Below are positions 1-11,903 of a DNA stretch of 64,000 nucleotides, piece after piece. Under the pieces are notes generated by a model. The model searched no databases. It was not told where the DNA came from and was given only the letters and a program-made list of their open reading frames with translations. Position 1 is the stretch's first letter. Every line of letters starts with the position of its first letter. The DNA is from Paralvinella palmiformis (Eukaryota; Annelida; Polychaeta; Terebellida; Alvinellidae), in assembly GCA_025642065.1 (NCBI GenBank), contig JAODUP010001138.1, positions 1-64,000 on the forward strand, given 5' to 3'. The position numbers and the translations under genes were made by a program.

Positions 1-1085
1 AACGTGGTAAATGTGGACTGATGTACATTGTGGACTAAAGTCTGTAAGACAGTAAGTACTGCCTCATAAACAACATGTTTCTTACATGTTTGATACGAGT
101 TAATATACTCGTGCTGGTAATACCTGAAACGAACACACTACTGTCTGGGCTATACCAGTTAGTTATTAACAAGACAAACATATCTTTACACAATAAATAA
201 ATTAATAAATGTTAAAAGAAATGAAAAATAAATAAAACGACTCTTTATTATAACCCCCCCCCTCCTCCACAAGGAAAGGTCAAAATGTCAGTCACATTTC
301 GAGATCTAGATCATAATTCTATATAACACAATATTAGTTACGATTCATAAAACGACCATTTCTTTATTCCATAATGCGGCCAGTAGTGGAACTTTATCAT
401 GGTATCATTGGTGTCTGCCCCCCCCCCCCCAAACAACAACAACACAAGCATTGATAAATAAGTAACTTTCACCTGTTGAGGATGTTCCGTTGGTGTTTCA
501 ATCACATAAACTGTTGGTTAATATAAAGTATCCCTGACAGTTCTACTAGATTGTTAAAATAAATCCAGGACATGTTTCGTCTTAATAGATCTGTTAATTA
601 CGTTCGACGAAACAATCCGGATACCGATATCCTGTATAAGTGTCTCCTGAATTGTAGTACCAAATGAACTCTTTTGTGTTTGGTAGTCATCTTTATAACA
701 CGCAACAAGGTCGTTACTGTTATGTGTTAGAAAACGGCCACAAAGCATCATAAATGAACTTTTGTTCAAAGAAAAAAAGTAGAATTATTTAACAATGATG
801 ATGTGAAAAAAACAATATTCCACGGCTTGAAATACAATTTCGTATTTGTGTTTGTATTTCTATTAATTGTTGTCCCCCCACTCTCTTTTACAGCGCAATA
901 TCTTCATAATTAGGAGGGCCAATATATGTTAGTTGTTTTGTATAATATATTTCATGCCCACTAAAGGATGTCATTCACCGGTTCATATACAAAACGTTGT
1001 GTCTTATTTTATTTTTAAATGGATAAAGATTGTCTTTTTAGCACCTATATGTGTTATACGAGCAACACACCTCTTTACTTAAGGA
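1..1085. other. AT-rich unique DNA, no gene recognised
   Basis: No exon-like open frame or splice pattern stands out. The stretch holds two cytosine homopolymer runs (about 256-268 and 417-430) and AT-rich sequence. The one short reverse-strand frame at 554-769 has no recognisable protein features. Confidence 0.5.
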
Positions 1086-1086
1086 T

Positions 1087-1590
1087 ATCTGTACTTACTG
1101 ATTTTTGTACTTACTGATGTCTGTACATACTGATGTCTGTACTTACTGATGTCTGTACTTACTGAAGTCTATACTTACTGATGTCTGTACTTTCTGGTTT
1201 TTCTACTTACTTATGTCTGTACTTACTGATGTCTGTACTTACTGATGTCTGTACTTACTGATGTCTATACTTAGTGATGTCTATACTTATTGATGTATGT
1301 ACTTACTGATGTCTATACTTGCTGATGTCTCTACTTATTTATGTCTGTACTTACTGAAGTCTATACTTACTGATGTTTGTACTTTCTGGTGTTTCTACTT
1401 ACTGATGTATATACTTACTGATGTCTGTACTTACTGAAGTCTATACTTATGTCTATACTTAGTGATGTCTCTACTTACATATGTCTGTACTGAGTGATGT
1501 CTGTACTTACTGATGTCTGTACTTACTGATGTCTGTACTTACTGATGTCTGTACTTACTGATGTCTGTACTTACTGATCTCTGTACTTAC
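1087..1590. repeat. 16-bp minisatellite, about 31 units
   Basis: A direct tandem array with consensus GATGTCTGTACTTACT. Units differ by single substitutions such as CTATACTT or TTTCTGG, and some are shortened by a few bases. The last block (about 1500-1575) is nearly homogeneous, suggesting recent local expansion. No coding role is apparent. Confidence 0.95.
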
Positions 1591-1963
1591 AGCTGCTGAA
1601 ATTATGTTTTTATGTTGTTATCCTCGCTATTGATGTTGTTATTCTTCATCTGCTTCTTCTTTTAATTGTTGTTGTTGTTGTGATACACAGATGACACACA
1701 GCTCCTCGCTACACGCTTATACACATGCTCACGCAAAAACGCCTTCACGTGCATGTCCACAGACACACATGTCCGGAATATCGACAGTAACAAGATCATC
1801 TGAAACACATCAGATAATCTTGTGTTTCTTCAAAATGTAAACATCTAACAACATACATATCCTTGAAGTATAGGGATGCAATAGAATTAAAGTACATATA
1901 TACAATAACAATGAGTACAGCACCCTCTCTACAACCAAGTAACACACTCAAAGTACAACAAGA
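1591..1963. other. Unique DNA, nothing recognised
   Basis: Contains a short TTG run near 1662-1680 and scattered ACAC motifs, but no coding or structural signal that I can support. Confidence 0.4.
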
Positions 1964-2095
1964 TCTTCCGATGGTACAGTGGTTAGAGCTCTACGGTGAA
2001 AACTGCATAGCCGTGGGTTCAAATCCCGCTCATGGCTGCGTTTGTGGGATGTTTTCCTCGGTATTCGCTTGACCTGTGTAGCTAAACATTCGCAC
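1964..2095 (+). mobile_element. SINE family 2, copy 1 (tRNA-derived)
   Basis: The head has an A-box-like GGTACAGTGGTTAGAGC and a B-box-like GGGTTCAAATCCC, the internal promoter of a tRNA-derived SINE. It is followed by the family body motif TTTGTGGGATGTTTTCCTC. The same head plus body recurs at 22984, 32601 and 58302 (+) and at 16905 and 30770 (-), which marks it as a dispersed retroposon rather than a tRNA gene. The sequence AGATCT-TTCCGATGG just before the head is shared with the 22984 copy. Confidence 0.75.
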
Positions 2096-2315
2096 AAATT
2101 TCCCCATTAACCAAGAAACATATCAGCTATATTTCCTGAAAATAACAACAATTAGAGCAAACATAACAACCGAAGGGCAACTATCACTCATTTAACAACA
2201 TACCTGACTTATATCTAACAAACAAAATATAATCCTGAAGATTATAACACGGCATACAAGATTAACAGAATACAACCATTCAGTGTTAAACTCCCATTAA
2301 GTGTGGTACTTCAGC

Positions 2316-2316
<1 letters not shown>

Positions 2317-2369
<53 letters not shown>
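2317..2369. repeat. (AT)n microsatellite
   Basis: A pure dinucleotide run of about 26 units that would read as alternating I/Y in spurious frames. Confidence 0.95.
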
Positions 2370-2371
<2 letters not shown>

Positions 2372-2762
2372 AGCATTTTATGTTTTCGGTAATAGTATCC
2401 CGCTGTACAGGTATAATACAGGTGTATATTATTATGAAAGGGAGTAACTAACCCTGTTTAATAACAGATCATTATTCACGACATTAGATTAAGGAGATAA
2501 CGCTCAGTGAGAGTCTACTAATTGTATTTTTTAAATTTCGCTGAATGAGTGATGTACTAAATATTAAGAGATTCCAGGTTCAAAATCACCCTGTCGCTGT
2601 AAAGGCTAGTTTATCCGCAAAGAATTGTTAGCGCTAGGGAATAATCCATAATCCTTGATAAGAGGGGATCCAGATTTATAATAACACTAATCCTGCAGAT
2701 AGAGAAATATTCTTGAAACTGCATTTTATACCGAATGTCACAGATTTAGAGTTAACTAATAC

Positions 2763-2811
<49 letters not shown>

Positions 2812-2821
2812 GTTGTTGTTG
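2763..2821. repeat. (ATT)n(GTT)n microsatellite
   Basis: Trinucleotide run of ATT changing to GTT at its right end. Confidence 0.95.
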
Positions 2822-3437
2822 TTTCGTTATTTGGGGTTTCATTTTCGGGTTAATAAAAATTACAAAGTTGCCTAAATGCCAAATTCTTCTTCTTTTCGTT
2901 CACTTATAGCTGTTAATACAAGTTATTGTGGTCTATTAGATTGCTTCTGCTAGCACAGCTCTCTGGATCACTGAGACATATATCTCCCCCTCATCACGTG
3001 AACGAATGGAGGGGTGGCAACAACTATCAATTAACCCAGTAGTTGGCCTTACTGTATATGTTAACCGGTTTTTCTCTTCTTAATTTGTTTTTACTATAGA
3101 AGATGTCTTTACATCAGATGTCTCGTCAAGCTGAAGAAAGTTTGTTTAATAAACAGATGTCATCTGCTGAAGGATAACAATATTAACTGACGAATGTTAT
3201 AATACTAATATATGACCGATAGAGATATATTACTGAACCACAGTATAAAGAAATGACCTTTGATTTCATTCTGGATCTGTCCCATCCTCCAGTAAGAATT
3301 TCGTCTTAGATCCGGAATACAGCCGTTCTGGATATATATCCTGTATTGTGTTAACGAGGATAGAGGCTACTGAGCCGTACATAGAATGGCTGACGTGTTA
3401 CTGATCTCCGCCTAATAGTTATGGACTTTAAAAGTCA
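2822..3437. other. Unique DNA, nothing recognised
   Basis: No open frame with exon features, no duplicated block and no tRNA-like sequence was seen here. Confidence 0.4.
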
Positions 3438-3438
3438 A

Positions 3439-3492
<54 letters not shown>

Positions 3493-3496
3493 CACT

Positions 3497-3560
<64 letters not shown>

Positions 3561-3607
3561 ACACACCTACACATAACACACACACATACACACACACACA
3601 CACACAC

Positions 3608-3664
<57 letters not shown>
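3439..3664. repeat. Compound (AT)n-(AC)n-(AT)n microsatellite
   Basis: An AT run of about 50 bp, then an AC tract of about 110 bp with small interruptions, then a second AT run of about 54 bp. The two AT arms are self-complementary, so the block could extrude as a hairpin with the AC tract in the loop. Repeat-only open frames occur on both strands and are not genes. Confidence 0.95.
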
Positions 3665-3668
<4 letters not shown>

Positions 3669-5613
3669 TCCATAAAATATTGAGGTCAGAGCGCAGATGA
3701 ACTCATTCTCGCATTAAACTGTTGTCTCACCTTTTACAAATACAAGTTTACATTTGTATAATATGTCACATTATATTACTTTCTTCTTATAATTACTTTT
3801 ACCTATAATCAGTATAACAATCACCGTGATCGATTGATGTAAACAAAGATGAGCGATGATTTGGCATTCTGTGTCCTAAATAGTGAACTAACCGTTTTTA
3901 TTTATTATTGCTGCTAAAAACATCAAAATAGAACGACAGGGATCAGCTAAGTTGATGAATGTTAATAGTTCGGTCTTTTTCTCGAAATAGATGCTTCATT
4001 ATGTGATCGGCAGTTATCTACGAGACTCATCGGTTCATTTGTGTCTGTGTCTATTCGGACTAGTTTATATAAAATCTGTCTATATAACAATTATCGGGTT
4101 ACTGATGGGGCGGCTATAATACAACACTGTACGGCATAGGGCAAACATTTCAGCGATCAGGGGATTGAACGACGGTTTGATTAATCGGATAATCCGACTC
4201 ATCCGGTCGGACTGCACAGATTCTACTGAAACGTTTTGACGCTGAGCCGACATAAGCAAGAAACAAGTATACAGCGAGTTATGTATCTCGGTTTTGGATA
4301 ATATCTGTTTATATAGTTAGTGTTGTCATTATGTCAATTACACAGTATTGGGATAGGACATTGTTTAGAGTCGTCGTATTGTTTACATTTGTTTGTAGAA
4401 TGATCGAAGCTTATCAGATGATGATGATGATGATCTCGGGGTAGGACTTCTGTAAATACCGAAAGTCTGATGTTCATTCTCTGCATGATATATCGTGTTA
4501 TGGTACTCACCATCCCGTCTGGAGGGCGGGCGGCCCCCTTCCCTATCCGGGGAGGGGTGGGGGGAGTGAGGAAGGGCAGTATCTATACGCCTTTCATGAC
4601 TTCTCCCTCTACTAGAGTTCATTCCCGTCGGGAAGACTTCTCCACTTATCCAACAGTGAGAGTCTAGTTTGACAACTTTCCCCGCTGAATACTTCTCTGA
4701 ACATTCCTAAATGATAATGGTTGTATTTTGTTTCTGAATATCTGGACCAGTAACATATTGTTCGCGTGACTTCGAGGTTATCCGTCTCCGGTACAAGACA
4801 ATGGGATCAAATATTACTCGGCGTGCTTCACCGAAACCAACAGACAATTATGTTAATGATGTTTGTTCGTTCGTTTGTTTGTTTACGACTTTATACTCGA
4901 TGATCCATCTCAGAACAAGCCGACTTCGTTACGGGAGGCTTCGATAACAGGCCAAACTCCATCAGAGAGAAGCCAACTCAGAGATTAAACCCGCCATAAC
5001 AAGCCGCAGACGTCGGCCGTCTTACCGGAAGGTTGGCCAAACAAGCTGACGTCCTTCTCATTTCGAACTGTTTCATTATTTGCACAATTCATCAGTTTCG
5101 TAAATTAGCGGGAGACCGGCGCCAACGATAAACACCAAATAGACGTCGCCACTTGCTTGGCGGGTGGCAATTTATTAAGTTTGACGGAGTGACGGCGAGG
5201 CGTGGAGTGAAATACAATAAGACCGTTGATAACACGGCGTCGTCTAGGGCAATAACGTAGGGATTAGGACGGAACTGGGTCGGGTTAAATTGACCGTGAC
5301 AGGACAGTGCTGTAGGGTCAAGGACAATTCCGTGGGCGTAACATATGCCTTGAATTCGCACGACAAAAGTGTGATGTTAGGAATAATGCAGACAGAGATT
5401 ATGTCAATTTTATGGCTCTAGGAGGAATCATTTCAGAGATATAGATATTGCCATATCATACATATGCTCGTATGAGTAATAAAGTGGATCACAGAAACAT
5501 ATTTAGAATTTATCAATAGAAATCAGTAATGTACTGATTATGAATGTGTTGTTGTCAATTATTTATCACTTGTTCTCTAAAGATTTGATTATGTGCCAAC
5601 TGATGCTTTACAC

Positions 5614-5615
<2 letters not shown>
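3665..5615. other. Unique DNA, no gene recognised
   Basis: About 2 kb of relatively GC-balanced, non-repetitive sequence. A G/C-rich patch at about 4515-4570 and a short GAT run at 4415-4433 are the only local oddities. Open frames at 4383-4622 (-), 4470-4667 (+) and 5092-5361 (-) resemble no family I know and lack convincing splice context. Confidence 0.4.

Positions 5616-5618
<3 letters not shown>

Positions 5619-5655
<37 letters not shown>
5619..5655. repeat. (AT)n microsatellite
   Basis: A pure dinucleotide run of about 18 units. Confidence 0.95.
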
Positions 5656-5657
<2 letters not shown>

Positions 5658-6261
5658 TGTATATTTATTGATAATTATATTGATTTTGTGGTTTATTTAC
5701 TGTAATATTTCAATATCAGCGTGTATATGGCGCACATAAATTTAAAAATACCCAGTATATTGGTACACCTGCGTTAATGAGGAAGATCAACTCCGAGGGG
5801 GGCGGGGAGAAGTATGAGGGGACAACTCGTATTATAGGAAAATATCGTGCCAATAGTGATGGCATTTTAAAGCCCGAGGACAGCCATCCAGACAAGAACA
5901 ACGTAGTCGTGTTAATGATCGCATCATATCCAGAAAGACAACAATGGGGACTATGAGTCACACCCAAAACTTTAGAGTCGTGCGTGGATCGGAGAATAAA
6001 TCTCGGGTGTCCCCAGTCTCTGAGGCTTGTTGAACAGTGCGCCGAGTAGCGCACTTAAGGAGACTGGTGAGGCAATTAATGGCTGCTTCCTCACACCTGG
6101 ATGATAGCGAGCGGGGCAGGTGAGACCAGCCCCGGATGTGGTCTAATCACCTCGGCCAGGTGAAGGAAACGTTCTAACATCATCTAAATGTTAGCTTTTG
6201 TGGCCGTCTTCAAGAATAAACAATTCTCGCATATCAGGGCATCGTGATTGACGGTAAAGTG
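5656..6261. other. Unique DNA, nothing recognised
   Basis: Non-repetitive sequence. A 112-codon reverse frame at 5716-6054 has no recognisable motif and no supporting context. Confidence 0.4.
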
Positions 6262-6476
6262 GTCGTCGTCGTCGTCTTCGTCGTCGTCATCATCATCATC
6301 ATCATCATCATCACCATCACTCATCACCATCCATCATCATCATCATCATCCTTCAATCATCATCATCATTATCACCACCACCACTACCATCATCATCATC
6401 ATTATCACCACCACACTATCATCATCATCATCATCATCATTATCATCATCACCACCACCACCATCCCCCCATCATC

Positions 6477-6528
<52 letters not shown>

Positions 6529-6665
6529 CCACCACCACCACCACCATCATCATCATCATCGTTATCACCACCACCATCATCATCATCATCATCATCTTAT
6601 CACCACCACCACCATCCATCATCATCATCATTATCATCATCACCACCACCACCACCACCACCACC

Positions 6666-6699
<34 letters not shown>

Positions 6700-6705
6700 T
6701 CATCG
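6262..6705. repeat. Long imperfect (CAT/CAC)n trinucleotide array
   Basis: About 440 bp of GTC, ATC, ATT and ACC triplets. All three + frames stay open (poly-His, poly-Ser, poly-Ile/Thr/Pro), as does the reverse strand (poly-Met/Val), which is what a triplet array produces without selection. The frame at 6248-6970 is therefore not called as a gene. Confidence 0.95.
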
Positions 6706-6840
6706 TCAGAGTCATGGTATCTCTTTATTTTTTATTTATAATGAGAATGCAGCAACTAAGGACTTTGTTGGTTTATTGGGTCTAAGGTTTTTTCCCCCAT
6801 TGGTTTATGGATATTTGCAATCCGTCATCATCATCACCAG

Positions 6841-7026
6841 GGCGCCTCCGTGGTCTAGCGGTAGCGTGTTGGACCACAGATCACTACCACCCGTGTTCGA
6901 ATCTCGGCGTGGGCATTGTTTCATCTTTGACTTCGCTTCATTACTTTTGCAGGACGATAGGCCCATTTAGCCTACCTTGCGCACAAAATGGCCGTAAAAC
7001 ATCAGTCATCATCAATCATCATCATC
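6841..7026 (+). mobile_element. SINE family 1, copy A, with ATC-rich tail
   Basis: The tRNA-like head carries an A-box TGGTCTAGCGGTAGCG and a B-box GTGTTCGAATC. The body runs GTTTCATCTTTGACTTCGCT, then GGCCCATTTAGCCTACC and AATGGCCGTAAAACA, and ends in an ATC-rich tail. The same body occurs at 31685-31850 (+), 52580-52725 (-) and, truncated, at 60440-60522 (-). The element sits between ATC repeats on both sides, so it probably landed in or generated ATC-rich sequence. Confidence 0.85.
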
Positions 7027-7079
7027 CTACGCCATCATCAGCTCAGTAAGAAGTACATTATTTATTTTATGCTACAGGC

Positions 7080-7417
7080 ACATGAATGCTACAGGATAAT
7101 CCATCATTAACGATCAGACACACATTATGTCAGAATTAAACAGTGAGTTGGCGAAAGTCAATAGGGAGTTAGTATATATTATATGTGTGTATGCTTGTGT
7201 ATGAGTGAGTGTTGTATGTGCGTGTATGAGGCGGAAAGGGCGGTTGGGTGCGTGCCTGGTACATGAATGCTGCATAACAATCAGACACTTAGTACGTTCG
7301 AATTAACCAATGAATTGGCGAAAGTCAATACGAAGTTAATATACAATATATGTGTGTATGCTCGTGTTTGTGTGAGTGTTGTGTGTGTGTGTGTGTGTAT
7401 GTGTATATGTGTGTGTC

Positions 7418-7484
<67 letters not shown>

Positions 7485-7487
7485 CTT
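7080..7487. repeat. 181-bp tandem duplication containing a GT expansion
   Basis: Copy 1 starts at 7080 and copy 2 at 7261, both with ACATGAATGCT. They share the blocks TTGGCGAAAGTCAATA and TATGTGTGTATGCT and are clearly diverged. The right part of copy 2 carries a (GT)n run (about 7379-7481) absent from copy 1. Confidence 0.85.
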
Positions 7488-8870
7488 GTCTGCGTACATG
7501 CTACATGCTATTTATTTATTGAATTTATCATTTATCAGGGGGATGCATTCAATAAAAGTTTTATGCCTGTGATATTCTCCCTATAGACTTTGTACTAATT
7601 GAGATGAAGAACATTTTTAGATCCATTACTCTAACCGCCGGATCATCGGGACCGAGAAATGTTACTGAGTATTTGAGGAGTTTGGGGAACGAGGACGCTT
7701 TTTTCCATCGACGATCCAAAGGTCGAGGATGTTCTTTATGAATCAGTCAACCTGTAACACCCGATAAAATGGACGTTTTGATCGGATCACACAACCATCG
7801 GAAAAATACGAGAGTACATTAAAAATTAATAACAAAGCCCCGAGATCTCAGCCAATCAGTCCGGATCAGACTGTGGCAGTCTACTCTAACAGATCCGGTC
7901 ACGCTTTCAAATTATTTAAAGCGATGTATTTATATCATTAGCGGCTGCAGTACGAGGAATTCTGGATCCCGGATGATGTGCCGATCACTCAGTGTGTGTC
8001 TTAATACGGGTCAGGCAGGAACAAATGACTCGAGTATAAATATTAGCACATGTCATAAAAGCTCTCGAGATCCGGTAGTTTCGGTGGCAATCCTATAGCC
8101 GCCAAACATTTCCGGAGTGGTATTCGGCGTACTGGCTCAGCAATAACACGGTCAATTAGTCGGTCGGTCTCTTATTGGTAAATAGTCGCGTCGCCACAGC
8201 CGCTGACGTGTAGGGATGTGAAATATGACCGACAGTTCTTCTCGGGTACCATTTAACGGCCTTGGGAATCCAGAATCCGGAACACTCAATACTCACGTTC
8301 CCGAGGCGCACTGGGCACATAACTCCGCACTGGGTACATATTTTCCTACGTACGAGTCCTATATCCGTTGACTGGTGCTATTGATATCGATGTTTTGTGG
8401 CCAATTTAGTATACAGGTTGGGTTAAATGGGCCTGGGCAAGTTCCGAAGATAATAAGGCTAACTGAAGGCTGAAACATCCCCCAGGTATAGATCAGCTGG
8501 GGTTTGAACGCGCAGGTGTTAGAGTTCTGTGACCAACTACGATACTAATTAGCCCATGCGAACGCCCCCATTAGAGCTATGAAACTATAATTATAATTGA
8601 TTTTTTAAATTGTGTATGTTCCTATAAATAGGACAACGACTCAGGTGTGTAGTATCGTTGATTAAGGCCTACTGGAATCCGGGCTAAGGTATGACATAAC
8701 GTGGTCCAATATGATTTGTGTACTCCTCTCCTGGAGCAGCTGAGTAAGTACTGGATTAGAGGAAACATGAGATAAAATATCAACAATAACAAATATTATA
8801 CGTCAGCTCGCTCAGAACATGTTCATTGTTCTTAGATAAACAATGTATAAGTTTGTATAGAAACTTCCTC
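7488..8870. other. Unique DNA, no gene recognised
   Basis: About 1.4 kb of non-repetitive, comparatively GC-rich sequence with no usable open frame. A decayed tRNA-like segment in reverse orientation may lie near 8480-8550 (GGTTTGAACGC there reads as a weak reverse B-box). Non-coding conserved sequence cannot be excluded by eye. Confidence 0.35.
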
Positions 8871-8874
8871 AAAA

Positions 8875-8959
8875 ACAATAACAATAACAATGATGATGAT
8901 AATGATAAAGCAATAACTCCGTTAATAATAAAAACAACAATAATAAAAACAACAACAAC

Positions 8960-8995
<36 letters not shown>
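8875..8995. repeat. AAC/AAT trinucleotide-rich tract
   Basis: AACAAT and GAT units followed by a clean (AAT)n run at about 8959-8993. Confidence 0.9.
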
Positions 8996-8996
<1 letters not shown>

Positions 8997-9526
8997 TTTA
9001 TTAAATATTTCTATAATAATGTAATATTTATTGCATGTCTTATTAATGTATATCACACACAAATTATGACATAATTAATTAATATACCATTATAGTAAAT
9101 TAATTACTATTCAAGGACATGATGACAGGATAGTAAACTGAGTACGATCTAATTTAACTGCACAAATTATCTGCTCAGTAAATCTGTCATAATTTGTAAT
9201 TTATCTCAAATTATGAGATTCACTCACAAGAAAGATGCTTTATTTTAGTCTTGTGCTAAAATAGAGTGATATCGAAGATTTAATTGTCTAACATCAACAA
9301 ATATTTTTAATAATAATCAGTGTTTGAAGTATTTCCATAAACTTCATCATTAGATGATCAGTTTGATGAATTGAGGTGATTTAGTTTGATTTTATTTGTA
9401 ATTTGATGATTAAAATTACTTTTTATCTTCATCCGCTTGAAATGTGAACAATTTATCCAAACAGAAAGGTGGTCGTTATAGTAGGGTGTTTTATGATATC
9501 GTGGGGTTTGTGCTGAGATTGTTTAT
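8996..9526. other. AT-rich DNA, nothing recognised
   Basis: Strongly AT-rich sequence with short self-similar pieces such as AATTATCTG and CAAATTATGA. No coding signal. Confidence 0.4.
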
Positions 9527-9639
9527 CTCACTCACTCACTGACTGACTGACTGACTGACTGACTGACTGACTGACTGACTGACTGACTGACTGACTGACT
9601 GACTGACTGACTGACTCACTCACTCACTCACTCACTCAC

Positions 9640-9670
<31 letters not shown>

Positions 9671-9700
9671 CTCACTCACTCACTCACTCACTCAATCAAT
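9527..9700. repeat. (CTGA)n/(CTCA)n/(ATCA)n tetranucleotide array
   Basis: Successive blocks of CTCA, CTGA, CTCA, ATCA and CTCA units, as if a single founder tetranucleotide mutated and expanded several times. Confidence 0.95.
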
Positions 9701-9753
9701 CGCGAAAAGAATGTTACAGGTTTATTACCGATTGTGTTATCAAGACGTCTCAT

Positions 9754-9800
<47 letters not shown>

Positions 9801-9945
9801 CACACGCACACGCACACACACACCCCAGCACACACGCACGCGCACACGCACACACACAGCACACACACGCACGCACGCACGCACGCACGCACACGCATAC
9901 ACACAGTCGCACACAGTCGCACGCACACGTACGCACGCACGTACT
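9754..9945. repeat. (AC)n/(GCAC)n microsatellite
   Basis: An AC tract grading into GCAC/GTAC units. Spurious cysteine/valine or histidine/threonine frames cover it on both strands. Confidence 0.95.
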
Positions 9946-10416
9946 TGTCGGTATTCACTTAATGAATCTTTAATGATCGCTAGCCTCCTAAATGACGTCC
10001 GTTTTAACGATGTGTTTAGGTTGTCTCAAGAAGAAGTTGTCCTCGTATTGGGACCAATGGCGAGACAGCTAAGACTACCGTCAGATTTTGTTGTAGTCCA
10101 CACGGCTCTCTGTGATGACTGTTAGTAGCTTAGGGTTAAAGTGCTGACACGGAAAACTCGGTACTCCTCAGTTCGAAGCCATTGGCTAACTAATGTTCTT
10201 TAAATCACTGACTCAAACATGAAAGGGTTACCCGTTATTAATGATCGATTACTGTGTATTATATGACTGTAATTAATTGATTAGATACGGTATGCTCCCC
10301 GTAGGGTTGGTATGGCTTCGAATTGCACGGTATATAACAACAGCAAGAGTAAAACTAAATATTTAGATTAATGAAAGTTTTAAACAAAAATTGTTTTTAA
10401 ATCCGCTCCGTTCAGC
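9946..10416. other. Unique DNA with a possible decayed tRNA-like segment
   Basis: A weak tRNA-like stretch at about 10118-10190 (TAGCTTAGGGTTAAAGTGCT as A-box, CAGTTCGAAGCC as B-box) may be an old SINE head. Nothing else is seen. Confidence 0.3.
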
Positions 10417-10540
10417 CTCACTCACTCACTCACTCACTCACTCACTCACTCACTCACTCACTCACTCACTCACTCACTCACTCACTCACTCACTCACTCA
10501 CTCACTCACTCACTCACTCACTCACTCACTCACGCACTCA
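10417..10540. repeat. (CACT)n tetranucleotide array
   Basis: About 30 nearly perfect CACT units with one CACG variant at the right end. Confidence 0.95.
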
Positions 10541-11000
10541 TATAGATACAATCCGTTTTGACAGGTGACAAGGATGAATTATGATCAGTAGAGGAGGTAG
10601 ATGTATGTTTGTTCCTGTGTGTAGACGGATATTTAACATTTATGACTCACAAAAGGAATGCTAAACGAAGCTGAGTACGATTAAGTACGACGGAATTTGA
10701 AACAGATTTATATTGTTTATTTAGGGATTCACCCATTAATGTTGCTGCCGTCAAAAACAATGAGAAGCAACGTTCTGCTTTTTGTTTGTGCATGTTGAGG
10801 TTCCTTTTGGATGTTTGTGATGAGTGGACCAGCTTACTGGGGCTGCTTCCGTACCAGGTGGCGTCACTCTTGATAAAAGCTAGAGCGCCATCTGTTGCCT
10901 GTTAGTATTCGGCTCTTAAATAGACAGACAAATCTGGGGACATACAAGGGCTCGATTGATGACTAGGTAGATAGATAAATATATAGATAATCTCCCTCTC
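10541..11000. other. Unique DNA, nothing recognised
   Basis: No coding or repeat signal apart from a GATA-like run near 10965-10990. Confidence 0.35.
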
Positions 11001-11026
11001 TCTCGTGTGTGTGTGTGTGTGTGGTG

Positions 11027-11070
<44 letters not shown>

Positions 11071-11215
11071 CGTGTGTGTTTTAGCTGTGTATAATAAGGC
11101 ACAGGCACAGAGAATCTCGAGCCGTGAATTCAAACTCTGGACGTTTCTTCAGGGGACTGAATCCAGAGTGGCGACTTTTCTTGCTGAGACATGTGTAATA
11201 TCTCACCAGTCCCTG
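11001..11215 (+). repeat. AC-anchored dispersed repeat, short copy, with GT/CT tract
   Basis: A (CT)n/(GT)n tract (11001-11077) leads into a ~140-bp block (about 11076-11213) starting TTTTAGCTGTGTATAATAAG. The block recurs in reverse orientation at 45540-45668 and 60725-60854. At its right end this copy switches into a GT run, where the other two copies continue for about 200 bp more, so it is a truncated copy. Confidence 0.85.
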
Positions 11216-11741
11216 TGTGTGTGTGTGATAGAGAGCGAGCAAGAAGATAGCGATAGAAGGGGGGGGGGTGTCCTATAGAGCTAGACAGGGGAAGGAAGAA
11301 GCAGCTTGTTTATCATATCTATTACACATATCATGACACCGACAAGAAGATTCCTTACCAAACACGGAAGTGTTTAAAGACGTAAACAAAACAAATAATA
11401 AAAGTGTAAAGGGAAAAATGGCGTAATTATCTTGTTGATGTGAGTTGTTGTTACGATACAACTAAATATAACACAATACAACTGTTATATAACAGTATAC
11501 AATAACATCGAGGGGGGGGAGAGAGGGGGGAATGACCATTTACTGACATCTGTGTCGAACTGTGTTTGTCGTCGTACGAAATAACACAAAACACCGAGCA
11601 GATGGATCAATAGTTGCCTCATTAGAAAATGTGCTTGGCATGGAATACCTGCCCTGATGAATCGTCCGGATCAATTTTCCAAAGGTAAGCGGCACAGTCC
11701 CCTGCCGGCAGTGAGTTTACCTAGAGGGCGCTCGGAGATCT
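11216..11741. other. Unique DNA, nothing recognised
   Basis: Contains short G runs (about 11260-11269 and 11512-11529). No gene-like feature. Confidence 0.35.
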
Positions 11742-11903
11742 AGTTATCCGGCCCATCTTGACCCAGTTATCTGACCCATATTGACCTAGTTATCTGGCAC
11801 ATCTTGACCTAGTTATCTGATCCATTTTGACCTAGTTATCTGGCCCATCTTAACCTAGTTATTTGATCCATATTGACCTAGTTTCTGGCCCATCTTGAAC
11901 TCT
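11742..11903. repeat. 23-bp minisatellite, about 7 units
   Basis: Consensus AGTTATCTGGCCCATCTTGACCT (given in two parts: AGTTATCTGGCC then CATCTTGACCT). Units tend to alternate between GG and GA/GAT after CT, hinting at a 46-bp dimer as the duplicated unit. Confidence 0.85.

Noticed and set aside
1087..1590. CRISPR-like array
   Set aside because: The 16-bp units are directly adjacent without unique spacers, in a eukaryotic context. It is a minisatellite.
6841..6912. Functional tRNA gene
   Set aside because: The head continues into a body shared with other dispersed copies, and cloverleaf pairing is incomplete.
6248..6970. 240-codon His/Ser-rich open frame
   Set aside because: It is generated by a CAT/CAC triplet array that is open in every + frame and also on the reverse strand. 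Its 3' end runs into a SINE.
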